From the NCBI RefSeq assembly GCF_020923435.1, contig NZ_CP087263.1, positions 2,809,970 to 2,873,969 of the forward strand: a DNA stretch of 64,000 bases. Reading direction: 5' to 3'. Source of the stretch: Brevibacillus humidisoli (GTDB lineage: Bacteria; Bacillota; Bacilli; Brevibacillales; Brevibacillaceae). Shown here piece after piece: positions 1-7,825 of the stretch. Both the position numbers and the translations under genes were made by a program. The first letter of the stretch is position 1. Each line of letters begins with the position of its first letter. The notes under the pieces are model-generated. The model was given only the letters and a program-made list of their open reading frames with translations. It had not been told where the DNA came from and searched no databases.

Positions 1-386
1 TAGTTCAAGACCGGCTCACCGTGGACCACCTCTACCCCGATCGCTTTGGCCGTGTCCATCGAGCTGCCGCCGCCGACCGCAACCAGTCCATCGCAGCCTT
101 CTGCTTGATAAAGAGCTGTTCCTTCAGCGACTACGTTGATCGATGGGTTGGGTTCTACCTTGTCAAAGAGGACGACTTCCATGCCGGCTGCTATCAGGCT
201 TTCTGCCACCGGATCGATCAGGCCTACTTTTTTCACGCCCGGATCGGTCACCAACAGTACCTTGGTCACGCCAAGCTGTTTCACTTCTTCCCCTGCATAC
301 TGGATCACACCGATCCCATGCTTGACAACCGTCGGCATCTCAAATCCTTTTAATCTCTCCATCCGTTCAAAACGCATGTTCATCAT
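1..386 (-). CDS. gbsB: Iron-containing alcohol dehydrogenase, probable choline dehydrogenase (5' part only)
   Basis: Only the first ~128 residues lie in the window; the gene runs off its left edge. The N-terminal Rossmann-like half of a type III, iron-dependent alcohol dehydrogenase is visible, including the nucleotide-binding motif GGGSSMDTAK at about residues 105-114. The start is the ATG at 384-386 because AGGAG lies six bases upstream at 393-397; in-frame ATGs at 383 and 377 are alternatives. It follows gbsA by 45 bases on the same strand. In Bacillus subtilis the gbsAB pair turns choline into glycine betaine, GbsB being the choline dehydrogenase; the specific assignment here rests on that context. 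By sequence alone any iron alcohol dehydrogenase is possible. Confidence 0.85.
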   Translation of the reverse strand, partial: MMNMRFERMERLKGFEMPTVVKHGIGVIQYAGEEVKQLGVTKVLLVTDPGVKKVGLIDPVAESLIAAGMEVVLFDKVEPNPSINVVAEGTALYQAEGCDGLVAVGGGSSMDTAKAIGVEVVHGEPVLN

Positions 387-431
387 TCATTTCTCCTCTC
401 TCATCCTGTTTATGGCTCAGCTATCTATGGC

Positions 432-1898
432 TCAATCAAACCATTTCATCGGCTGCGGATTGATGTTTTGGTATACGTGCTTCGTCTCCGTGTACTCTTC
501 CAACCCGATCAATCCCAACTCCCGACCGATCCCGGATTGCTTGTATCCTCCCCATGGAGCCTGCGGGAAGTACGGGTGGTAATCATTAATCCAAACAGTA
601 CCCATTCGCAGCTCGCTGGCCACTCTTTGAGCCCGATTCATCTCTTGCGTCCAGACTGCTCCCGCCAGACCGTAGAGGCTATCGTTGGCCAAGCGAATCG
701 CTTCCTCTTCGGTTTGAAAGGTTTCCACCGTCAGCACAGGGCCGAACACCTCTTCCTGCACAATCCGCATGTGCGTCCGGCAGTTGGTGAATATCGTCGG
801 CTCGATAAAGAATCCGTTCTGCAATTCAGGATCATCCGGTCGTTTACCGCCCAAGACCAATCTCGCCCCTTCTTCTATCCCCAGTCGAATGTAGCCTTCA
901 ATCTTGGCTAGATGTTCCTTGGACATGACAGGCCCCATCTGCGTCTTTTCATCAAATCCACTGCCCATGCGAATCTGCTTCGCTTTTTCCACCACTGCCT
1001 CCACAAACGAATCATGGATCGATTCCTCTACCAGCAGTCTGGCACCTGCCGAGCAGACCTGCCCAGCATGGAAAAAGACAGCATTCAAGGCATAGTCGAC
1101 GGCTGTGTCAAAATCGGCATCAGCAAACACAATGTTGGGATTCTTGCCGCCTAGTTCAAGCGACAGCTTTTTGAAGTTGCCAGCCGCTGCCTGCATGATT
1201 TTTCGCCCCGTGACGCCGCCGCCCGTAAACGAGATCAGATCCACATCATGGTTTTCAGCCAACTCAGCCCCTACTGTGGCCCCGGGACCTAAGACGATAT
1301 TGACAACCCCAGGAGGAAATCCCACTTCCTCAAAGATTTCGGCGATGCGGATCGTCGTGAGCGGCGTAATCTCGCTTGGTTTCAGCACGACGGTGTTCCC
1401 GGCTGCCAATGCAGGCGCCAGCTTCCAGGATGCCTGCAACAGCGGGTAATTCCATGGTGTGATTTGTCCGCACACCCCTACCGGTTCCCGCACGAGACAA
1501 CTTCTCGTATCCGGATTGGGAGATTGGATGACGACCCCCCCATCTTTGTCGGCCAGACCGGCATAGTACTGAAAGACCGCAGCAATCCCTTCCATATCGG
1601 CTTCACTTTCAACTACGGTTTTTCCAGTATTCAAGGTTTCCAGTTCTGCCAGCTCCCGCTGATACTGTTTGATTTTTTCTGCAACCTGGTACAGGAGATC
1701 TGCACGCTGAGTGGCATTCCATTGTCGCCACTCGCCTTTGTCAAAAGCATCTCTGGCTGCTTGAATGGCCGCTTTGGCGTCTTGCTCTCCTCCCTCGGCA
1801 ACCTGTGCGATCACCTCCTGATTATACGGGTTGATAATCTCCCGTATATCACCGGAACGGGCTTTTACCCACTTCCCGTTTATATACATTTTCTTCAT
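432..1898 (-). CDS. gbsA: Betaine aldehyde dehydrogenase
   Basis: NAD(P)-dependent aldehyde dehydrogenase of 488 residues, full length for the family. It carries the SFTGG nucleotide-binding loop near residue 223, the general-base glutamate in LELGGKNP (E248) and the catalytic cysteine in GQVCSAG (C282). It oxidises betaine aldehyde to the osmoprotectant glycine betaine in the cytosol. The substrate is inferred from the neighbouring gbsR-type regulator, the iron alcohol dehydrogenase and the choline-type symporter. The ATG at 1898 has a modest GGTGGTGATGAG leader; a second in-frame ATG three codons in is an alternative. First gene of a gbsA-gbsB operon with its own promoter (1959-1988) and a probable operator between promoter and start. 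Confidence 0.93.
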   Translation of the reverse strand: MKKMYINGKWVKARSGDIREIINPYNQEVIAQVAEGGEQDAKAAIQAARDAFDKGEWRQWNATQRADLLYQVAEKIKQYQRELAELETLNTGKTVVESEADMEGIAAVFQYYAGLADKDGGVVIQSPNPDTRSCLVREPVGVCGQITPWNYPLLQASWKLAPALAAGNTVVLKPSEITPLTTIRIAEIFEEVGFPPGVVNIVLGPGATVGAELAENHDVDLISFTGGGVTGRKIMQAAAGNFKKLSLELGGKNPNIVFADADFDTAVDYALNAVFFHAGQVCSAGARLLVEESIHDSFVEAVVEKAKQIRMGSGFDEKTQMGPVMSKEHLAKIEGYIRLGIEEGARLVLGGKRPDDPELQNGFFIEPTIFTNCRTHMRIVQEEVFGPVLTVETFQTEEEAIRLANDSLYGLAGAVWTQEMNRAQRVASELRMGTVWINDYHPYFPQAPWGGYKQSGIGRELGLIGLEEYTETKHVYQNINPQPMKWFD

Positions 1899-1921
1899 CT
1901 CATCACCACCAAAATTTGTTT

Positions 1922-1945
1922 TTTGTTAAATAAATTATTAACAAA
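1922..1945. promoter_or_regulatory. Perfect inverted repeat, candidate GbsR operator
   Basis: TTTGTTAA (1922-1929) and TTAACAAA (1938-1945) are exact inverted copies separated by eight AT-only bases. The repeat lies 14 bases downstream of the gbsA -10 box, inside the predicted leader, where a bound repressor would block elongating polymerase. The half-site TTAACAAA occurs again at 2066-2073 downstream of the gbsR -10 box. That GbsR binds here is inference from position and from the known roadblock mode of GbsR in Bacillus subtilis. Confidence 0.6.
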
Positions 1946-1958
1946 TTGAATTTACTAA

Positions 1959-1988
1959 ATCGTATCATCCGATCCGTCTATCTGTCAA
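1959..1988 (-). promoter_or_regulatory. SigA promoter of gbsAB
   Basis: Minus-strand TTGACA (1988-1983), an 18-base spacer and TACGAT (1964-1959) preceded by TG one base upstream, an extended -10. It faces gbsA. Confidence 0.65.
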
Positions 1989-2016
1989 ATGCGTTGAAAA
2001 ATGCCGACTCTTAAAT

Positions 2017-2044
2017 TTGACAATGCAGATCTTTCTGGTATTAT
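2017..2044 (+). promoter_or_regulatory. SigA promoter of gbsR
   Basis: TTGACA at 2017-2022, a 16-base spacer and TATTAT at 2039-2044, directed at gbsR. A TTAACAAA half-site follows at 2066-2073, suggesting autoregulation. Confidence 0.65.
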
Positions 2045-2097
2045 GAAAAAGAATTCAAAACAAATTTAACAAATCACGTGGATGGAAGGGATGAAAA

Positions 2098-2652
2098 GTG
2101 GAGGAACCCGAAAAAAAGCACGAAAACATTTTGGCGGAAGCTGAGGAACTGGTGATTGACGCCATTTCCGAAACCATGGATTTGTACGGGGTTACCCCTT
2201 CGATCGGCAGGCTGTACGGGGTGATGTACTTCACAGATGAGCCGCTGACCCTGGATCAGATGAGCTCCAAGATGGGGATGAGCAAACCCAGCATGAGCAC
2301 CTCGATTCGTGCTTTGCAGCAGATCGACATGGTGCATAAAGTTTGGCAAAAAGGAGTGCGAAAAGATCTTTATTCCGCTGAAAAAGATTTTTTCAAATCC
2401 TTCATCTCCTTTTTCTGCAAAAAATGGAACAGGGAGATCGAGGTGAACATGGAAGCGATCAAAAAAGCGGAAGAGAAGCTAAAGATGATCTTGGACGATC
2501 CCAGCGCACCGGTAGGCATCTACAAGAAAGCCAAAGCAGACATGGAATTGCTGGACTGGTCCAAAAAATACTATCAATGGCTTGAAAAGTTGATCGCATC
2601 CTTTGAAAACAAAGAAATCTTCCGTTTGCTCGAAGAAAATCCGCCCAATTAA
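2098..2652 (+). CDS. gbsR: GbsR-type MarR-like transcriptional repressor
   Basis: 184-residue winged-helix protein of the GbsR/YvaV group. The DNA-binding segment is recognisable around residues 40-85, with the recognition-helix stretch GMSKPSMSTSIRAL that is typical of the family. In Bacillus subtilis GbsR is a choline-sensing repressor of gbsAB and a choline importer. The start is a GTG at 2098, chosen because GGAAGGG ends eight bases upstream; the ATG at 2091 is out of frame. It is divergent from gbsA and upstream of the choline-type symporter, which supports the same regulatory role here. A perfect hairpin overlaps its stop codon. Confidence 0.88.
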   Translation: MEEPEKKHENILAEAEELVIDAISETMDLYGVTPSIGRLYGVMYFTDEPLTLDQMSSKMGMSKPSMSTSIRALQQIDMVHKVWQKGVRKDLYSAEKDFFKSFISFFCKKWNREIEVNMEAIKKAEEKLKMILDDPSAPVGIYKKAKADMELLDWSKKYYQWLEKLIASFENKEIFRLLEENPPN

Positions 2653-2667
2653 CCTCGTTAATTGGGC
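2643..2667. promoter_or_regulatory. Perfect 11-bp hairpin overlapping the gbsR stop
   Basis: GCCCAATTAAC and GTTAATTGGGC are exact inverted copies around a CTC loop. No U-run follows, so it is not a clear terminator; it may limit read-through into the symporter gene or act as a protein-binding site. Confidence 0.4.
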
Positions 2668-2763
2668 TTGATATACAATATTTAGCGGGAAGGGGGTAAT
2701 CCTTCCAATAATTTACTGATTATTCCGACTATTATTGAAACCAAGAAGGGATGATGTGAAGGA

Positions 2764-4470
2764 ATGGAAAGTTTTAATAAAACTTCCAAACACAATGACG
2801 AGACACTGGTACGCAATCGTGACAATGGGAACTTTGCTTTGGGCTCTCCGCTTGTATCTACCATTTTGGGGCTGCTGCTCTTTTTTGGAATCGTAACGGG
2901 CTATGTCCTTTTTTCCGGGAGCGATGTACATTGGGGAGGCTTACTCTCCATGCTGGTCTTTTACGCAGCCGTGTATTACATTGGAGCCATCGCTGCCGGA
3001 AAGAAAGGAAGGAATACCATCGGCGATATGATGGTGGCTGGAAGAGCAATTCCATTATGGGTAGCCATCTTTACCATGACGGCCACATGGGTTGGTGGCG
3101 GTTATATCTCCGGCACAGCAGAGTCCACCTACTCTTCGGGATTGGTGTGGGCGCAAGCACCGTGGGGATATGCACTCAGCTTGATTATTGGCGGAATCTT
3201 CTATGCGCGAATCATGCGCCGTTATGAGTTCTTAACCATGCTGGATCCTTTGGAGGCTCGCTATGGAAAAAGAATGGCCGGAATTCTCTACATCCCTGCG
3301 TTATTGGGTGAACTGTTCTGGAGCGGCGCGATCCTGGTAGCGTTGGGAACCTTATTCGGAACCCTGCTGGGATTAGACTTTCAAGTATCCATCATTCTAT
3401 CCGCGGCCATTGCCATCGCTTATACGGTTGTTGGCGGAATGTGGTCAGTCGCCTTTACAGATGTATTGCAGCTTCTGATCGTGTTTGTCGGTCTATTCCT
3501 CGTGTTGCCATTTGCCTTTGCAAAAGTTGGCGGACTGGAGAGTACTGTCACTGCATTTCAAGATGGCATGGGCAGTTATGCCAACCTGTTCCCTCCGTTA
3601 ATGGGCTGGACAGATCCTGACTGGGGTAATTACTACTGGAATTGGTGGGATTACGCTCTGCTGCTGATCTTTGGCGGAATTCCATGGCAGGTCTATTTCC
3701 AGCGTGTCCTCTCTGCGAAAGATGAAAAAACAGCCATGTGGTTATCGATTATTGCCGGGGTACTCTGCATTGTAGCTGCCATTCCTGCTGTATTGATCGG
3801 TATGATCGGATACAGTGTCGATTGGTCCTCCGTGGGAGCTTCCACTCCTGAAAACGCTTCGATGGTGCTGCCTTATGTATTCCAATACCTGACTCCCGAG
3901 ATTGTGTCTGCGATTGGATTGGGAGCTCTCGCAGCCGCCGTCATGTCCTCGATTGACTCTTCCATTCTGTCTGCTTCCTCGATGGCAGCATGGAACATCT
4001 ATCGTCCGCTGATCCGGCCAAAAGCCAGCGGTGAACAATTGCAAAAAGTGATGAAACGGATCATCATTCTCATCGGCGTATCGGCAACGTTGATCGCCTT
4101 AAATGTAAAAAGCATCTATGCGCTCTGGTATCTTTGCGCCGATCTGGTCTATTGCATCCTCTTTCCGCAATTGACGACCGCCCTGTTTTACAAAGGTGCC
4201 AACAAATACGGTGCCATTGCCGGGTTTATCGTTTCGCTGGTCCTACGGATCGGTGGCGGTGAACCGATACTGGGGATCCCTGTGATGATTCCTTATCCGA
4301 TGATCGAAGACGGCGTGGTCCTGTTTCCGTTCCGGACCTTGGCGATGGTATCCGGCTTGATTACCATCTTCATAGTTTCCTATCTGACCCGCAACATTTG
4401 TCCGCCGATGCCATTGCGTAATCTGCAGAAAGAAAAGGCACGGCAGCAGCAGATCGATCCAACAGCATAG
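2764..4470 (+). CDS. Sodium/solute symporter of the CHT1 (choline transporter) type
   Basis: 568-residue polytopic membrane protein of the SSS (SLC5) family with about 13-14 hydrophobic helices. The segment TWVGGGYISGTAE (about residues 111-123) closely resembles the equivalent stretch of the animal high-affinity choline transporter CHT1, as I know that family. Together with gbsR and gbsAB this points to sodium-driven choline uptake. There is an N-terminal extension of about 55 residues with an extra predicted helix before the usual first helix. The ATG at 2764 has AAGGA directly adjacent and AAGAAGGG 13 bases away, so the start is not well defined. The usual Bacillus choline importers are ABC systems; none is seen here. 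Substrate is inferred. Confidence 0.85.
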   Translation: MESFNKTSKHNDETLVRNRDNGNFALGSPLVSTILGLLLFFGIVTGYVLFSGSDVHWGGLLSMLVFYAAVYYIGAIAAGKKGRNTIGDMMVAGRAIPLWVAIFTMTATWVGGGYISGTAESTYSSGLVWAQAPWGYALSLIIGGIFYARIMRRYEFLTMLDPLEARYGKRMAGILYIPALLGELFWSGAILVALGTLFGTLLGLDFQVSIILSAAIAIAYTVVGGMWSVAFTDVLQLLIVFVGLFLVLPFAFAKVGGLESTVTAFQDGMGSYANLFPPLMGWTDPDWGNYYWNWWDYALLLIFGGIPWQVYFQRVLSAKDEKTAMWLSIIAGVLCIVAAIPAVLIGMIGYSVDWSSVGASTPENASMVLPYVFQYLTPEIVSAIGLGALAAAVMSSIDSSILSASSMAAWNIYRPLIRPKASGEQLQKVMKRIIILIGVSATLIALNVKSIYALWYLCADLVYCILFPQLTTALFYKGANKYGAIAGFIVSLVLRIGGGEPILGIPVMIPYPMIEDGVVLFPFRTLAMVSGLITIFIVSYLTRNICPPMPLRNLQKEKARQQQIDPTA

Positions 4471-4482
4471 GGACAGCGTAAA

Positions 4483-4552
4483 GCAAAACGCTTCGGTTCC
4501 GGGTGATGTCACATGGCTTCACCCGTGAAAACCGAAGCGTTTTGCGTTTTGC
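4483..4552. terminator. Nested-stem bidirectional terminator
   Basis: A 16-bp perfect stem (GCAAAACGCTTCGGTT at 4483-4498, its complement at 4530-4545) encloses a second 7-bp stem (CGGGTGA / TCACCCG, 4500-4506 and 4519-4525). It separates the symporter from the convergent operon to the right. Confidence 0.8.
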
Positions 4553-4579
4553 ATCATTTGCTGCTCCTTATCTATAGTT

Positions 4580-5521
4580 CTATAAGGTGTTGACTGTTAC
4601 CTCAAAAGAGTTGACCACACGCAGTTCATGCGTTCCCTCACCCAGGATGAGTTCCCCCTTGTACATCTTCTCCATGGATTCCCCCTCCTGTCCGTCTGAC
4701 AGTGGCGACTCCGTCCTGCCCATTGTTCTCCACTTAGCATCTGTCTGTTGCGGCGGCTGCTCCGTCACCGTCAACAGTTTGAGGTCGCCGCTCTTCGGTA
4801 GGCTGATCGCTACGTGAGCGGCGTTTTTTACTGTCCAATTACTGCTCAACGCGCTCAGATTGAGTTGGATGTCGTGATCGTCTCCCCGCACCTCTACCGG
4901 TACCTGCTGCGGCAGAACCAGGGTAATCTCTGTCCGTGGAGAGTAGCTGTACAACCCGTGCTTCTCCGGCAGTTGGTGAAGCGTCACATACATCGTATGG
5001 CCGACCGTCTCAATCGAAGAAAAATCAGCTGCCTGCCATTCTGCTGACTCGCCATCGCCAATCGTGGTTGTGCGGTAGCTGCCAAAGATCCGTACCTGAC
5101 GATCATCGCCGCTATCCAGTGTGATGGGCAGCCCCTGCGCTTGGACAACAATCCGTTCCACTTCCGGCGGCAGCTGCTGGGAAAACGAAGGAAGCGGATA
5201 CGTCCGTTCCACCGCCGAGAGAGCGTGGCGTACTTCGGCGACAAGCCCAAATGAGGTCAACAGCGTCATCCCGATACAGACCGTTCCGAGGAACCCTACC
5301 AGCAAGATGCTGACTACATCGTATTTGATTGCCAGGTTTTCTTTCCTGGCGAAGATACTGTACAGCAGGATCTCCAAACCGAGCAAAATGACAATGATTG
5401 GCCACCAGGATAGCAAGGAGTTGAGCAGCTCTACTCCTTTTACTTGGGTCAAAAAGAGAACCACTCCCAAGCAGATCATGGAAACGCCCATGGAAACCGT
5501 ACCTACGCGCCACTGTTTCAT
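4580..5521 (-). CDS. LiaI-like membrane protein with extracytoplasmic beta domain
   Basis: 313 residues. Three hydrophobic helices occupy about residues 7-85 (VGTVSMGVSMICLGVVLFL, a second starting SWWPIIVILLGLEILLYSIF, a third starting VSILLVGFLGT), followed by a ~220-residue, beta-rich, charged region with a putative adhesin-like (DUF4097/toast-rack type) character. The start is the ATG at 5521, which overlaps the previous stop codon as ATGA and has GGGGAGG upstream; the longer open frame lacks a ribosome site. It is last in an ECF sigma factor operon, so it is probably an envelope-stress or envelope-sensing component. The family relation is by topology and composition only; no function is known from sequence. 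Confidence 0.75.
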   Translation of the reverse strand: MKQWRVGTVSMGVSMICLGVVLFLTQVKGVELLNSLLSWWPIIVILLGLEILLYSIFARKENLAIKYDVVSILLVGFLGTVCIGMTLLTSFGLVAEVRHALSAVERTYPLPSFSQQLPPEVERIVVQAQGLPITLDSGDDRQVRIFGSYRTTTIGDGESAEWQAADFSSIETVGHTMYVTLHQLPEKHGLYSYSPRTEITLVLPQQVPVEVRGDDHDIQLNLSALSSNWTVKNAAHVAISLPKSGDLKLLTVTEQPPQQTDAKWRTMGRTESPLSDGQEGESMEKMYKGELILGEGTHELRVVNSFEVTVNTL

Positions 5522-6603
5522 TCTGAATCCTCCCCACTGCTTCGTCTCGTACCCCAAACCAGTTTGAGACCACCGCCGATCAGCAGGATGGAAACCACCG
5601 TCGTCTGAAAATAGCGGTGAAACCAGTAGGAGATGTTCCATGTTGGCAATAGTTCCTCGATGACACGCAGCACGACCTGATCAAACAGATAAAAGGCCCC
5701 AAGAGCCAGCAAACCAACGCCCAACCACTTCTGGTGATTGGCCAGCCAGTCGACAATCGGCTCGTCCCGCAACTCTCCCTTGCCTTCGCGGGAAATCTGC
5801 TGCAGCGCATCAAAGAAGCTGAAAAACCAGATCAACGGGATCAAAAATAAAAAGAACGAGAGGTACAGCAGATCCAGCACATAGATCGTGAACAAGAAAG
5901 CAGCCATCAACTGCAGGCCCCGTCGCTGCAATCCGAGATACATGTGACCGGCTCCAGGGAAGACAGCCAGCAAAGTCGCCAAAATCCTGCTTCGCCTGCC
6001 TGTTTCACGGCTTTCTTCCAGTTCTTCAAAAATGGAACGGTCAACCAGCTGTTCCCCCCGTTGTTTGCGGTTCAACAGCTGGATCGCATCAAACATGCTG
6101 TACAGCCAAATAATCGGCAGAACGCCCAGGAAAACGAAAAACCCTTCATTTCCCGTCAACACGATGACAAAGCCAATCATGATTACAGCGCCAAAGAAAG
6201 CGGCGAGAAAAGCAATCCCTCGGTTCATCAGCCCCAGTTGGAAATGGCCCAAGCCGGGAATGAAGGACAATATGATCGTAAAAAACCGTTCGTTGGAATC
6301 GACCGGCTCCCTTTTGCCGCTGCCTGTTTCTGTAGGATCCGATTGGAGATGCTGTGCTGCCGGATGGCGCAGCAGGGTGACCAACAGATCCAGGATGCTG
6401 ATCATCCAAACCGGGATAGAGATCAGACAAATGATCAACGGATCGTCATCTGAAGTGACAACGGCAAGCAGAAAACCGAGCGCGAGCGGGCCAAAAAAGC
6501 AAAGCGCATAAAGGACGGCTCGAATCGCCCGGTTCCAATAAAAATGACCGAGTCCAGGAATAAAACCGAGCCAAAAAGCAACGAGTGCACTTGGTCTATT
6601 CAC
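5518..6603 (-). CDS. Polytopic membrane protein with three PGxGH repeats
   Basis: 361 residues with about 10 hydrophobic helices. The same module appears three times: FIPGLGHFYWNRAIRAVLYA near residue 13, FIPGLGHFQLGLMNRGIAFL near 113 and FPGAGHMYLGLQRRGLQLM near 213. Spacing of about 100 residues implies an internal triplication. Each module has the PG-x-GH turn followed by an Arg-Gly and hydrophobic helices, resembling TM2-like domains. Start is a GTG at 6603 inside the end of the anti-sigma gene (8-base overlap), so translation is probably coupled. The gene downstream overlaps it by four bases. Function is unknown; genetic linkage ties it to the ECF sigma regulon. Confidence 0.8.
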   Translation of the reverse strand: MNRPSALVAFWLGFIPGLGHFYWNRAIRAVLYALCFFGPLALGFLLAVVTSDDDPLIICLISIPVWMISILDLLVTLLRHPAAQHLQSDPTETGSGKREPVDSNERFFTIILSFIPGLGHFQLGLMNRGIAFLAAFFGAVIMIGFVIVLTGNEGFFVFLGVLPIIWLYSMFDAIQLLNRKQRGEQLVDRSIFEELEESRETGRRSRILATLLAVFPGAGHMYLGLQRRGLQLMAAFLFTIYVLDLLYLSFFLFLIPLIWFFSFFDALQQISREGKGELRDEPIVDWLANHQKWLGVGLLALGAFYLFDQVVLRVIEELLPTWNISYWFHRYFQTTVVSILLIGGGLKLVWGTRRSSGEDSE

Positions 6604-7150
6604 GTAAATCCCCTCTCTTTTCTGATAGATGAATGGAGTCCAGCAGGAGCACAGCTTTCTGCATCAATTGCTGGGAAAAACGTTCTTCTTCGACCACGGG
6701 TCGATCGTTCCACTGCGATGCCCGTGCTACTACTTCCTGGAAAATACCGGCGGTCATCAAACAGATGGTTGCCATTGCTGCAATCGCGTAGTGGAACAGT
6801 GGATGCCGGTATAACGCTCGATCATGGGTTGACGTCACCTTCGGTTTCACAGCAGGGGACGGATCGGATAATTCTCGATCGGATCGTTCTCGATCGACCG
6901 TTTCTGCCATTTCTTGCTTGCCCTGCTTGATGGCCGCCATCACCTGCTCCGCGAATCGTTGATCGTCACGGTCTGTCGATCCGTTTGCCGCCAGCTCAAC
7001 AGGGGCTGTCTGCTCAAGTGCTGCGAGATAGACCTCCAGACACTGGTCACAAGCATACAGGTGTCTTTCCAACTGTTCCTCTCGTTTTGAGGTCAGCTCA
7101 CCCTGGAGATAGGCTAACCATTCCGTTTGGCGGTAGTGGCTCCTGTCCAT
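6596..7150 (-). CDS. Zinc-binding anti-sigma factor
   Basis: 184 residues. The N-terminal domain has the ZAS signature HLYACDQC (H-x3-C-x2-C, residues 30-37), and one transmembrane helix follows at about residues 129-147 (HYAIAAMATICLMTAGIF). The cytosolic domain should sequester the ECF sigma factor encoded immediately upstream; the extracytoplasmic tail is short. ATG at 7150 with GGGGGAG upstream. It overlaps the end of the sigma gene by 37 bases and overlaps the next gene by 8 bases, a tightly coupled operon. The central region is rich in Asp-Arg-Ser repeats. Confidence 0.88.
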   Translation of the reverse strand: MDRSHYRQTEWLAYLQGELTSKREEQLERHLYACDQCLEVYLAALEQTAPVELAANGSTDRDDQRFAEQVMAAIKQGKQEMAETVDRERSDRELSDPSPAVKPKVTSTHDRALYRHPLFHYAIAAMATICLMTAGIFQEVVARASQWNDRPVVEEERFSQQLMQKAVLLLDSIHLSEKRGDLRE

Positions 7151-7698
7151 TCTTCTCCCCCCCAGTTTCGACGTATCCAGTTTCGAGCCCGGTAGAGCTT
7201 GGACTCCACACTCTTTACCTCTATTCCTTGTTCGGCTGCGATCTCGCTGTACGTTTTTTGCTCGAAATAGTAGGCATATATCACATCCTGATAGTTGGCA
7301 GGCAGTTCTTTAAAACGTTTGCGCAGCGCTTCCTCCTGCTCTTTCTGCAGCAGTAGTAGTTCTACATTGCTTTTGGCATCGGCAGCGATCAGCGATACGG
7401 CATCCTCCTCCGGTGAATCCGTCAATTCCAGCCGCTGTCGCTGACGTTTTCGTTTGCAATCGATCGCCTTGTTGACGACAATGCGATTGATCCACGCTTT
7501 CAACCCTTTTGATTGGTAGCGGGGGAGAGAATAGTAGATTTGTACGAACGTTTCTTGGGTGACGTCTTCCGCATCTTTGGCGTGACGGAGAATGGAATAA
7601 GCAATCCGGTAGAGGTGCGGGCGGTACCTGTCAATCAGCAGGCGAAACGCATCATCGTCTCCCGCCAGCACTTGCTGGACGATCAGCTCATCTTCTAT
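7114..7698 (-). CDS. ECF-type RNA polymerase sigma factor with apparent ATA start
   Basis: Sigma-70 family, extracytoplasmic function type, 194 residues from the chosen start. Region 2 includes YRIAYSILRHAKDAEDVTQE, region 4 includes the helix-turn-helix YSEIAAEQGIEVKSVESKLY. Canonical ECF proteins begin exactly at the residues EDELIVQQVLAGD; here the codon before them is ATA at 7698-7696, preceded by AGGAGG (7713-7708) at nine bases. No ATG, GTG or TTG occurs between that site and position 7839, and the longer frame would read through a terminator hairpin at 7784-7816. ATA is therefore my preferred start. CGTC at 7736-7733 could be an autoregulatory -10 but no clear -35 is seen. First gene of a four-gene operon. 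Confidence 0.85.
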   Translation of the reverse strand: MEDELIVQQVLAGDDDAFRLLIDRYRPHLYRIAYSILRHAKDAEDVTQETFVQIYYSLPRYQSKGLKAWINRIVVNKAIDCKRKRQRQRLELTDSPEEDAVSLIAADAKSNVELLLLQKEQEEALRKRFKELPANYQDVIYAYYFEQKTYSEIAAEQGIEVKSVESKLYRARNWIRRNWGGEEWTGATTAKRNG

Positions 7699-7783
7699 CT
7701 TCCTCCCCCTCCTTTCTGCTCTCTTTATAGATGACGAATGAAAGGAGATTTCGCCCTGCACTTTTTGAGAAAATTTTTTTCCA

Positions 7784-7816
7784 AATAAAAAAAGCTCCGG
7801 GAACCTGGAGCTTTTG
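7784..7816 (-). terminator. Rho-independent terminator of the fix operon
   Basis: Minus-strand stem AAAAGCTCC / GGAGCTTTT with a seven-base loop, followed by a run of seven T. It ends the fixABCX transcript before the sigma operon. Confidence 0.85.
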
Positions 7817-7825
7817 TCTATCTTT

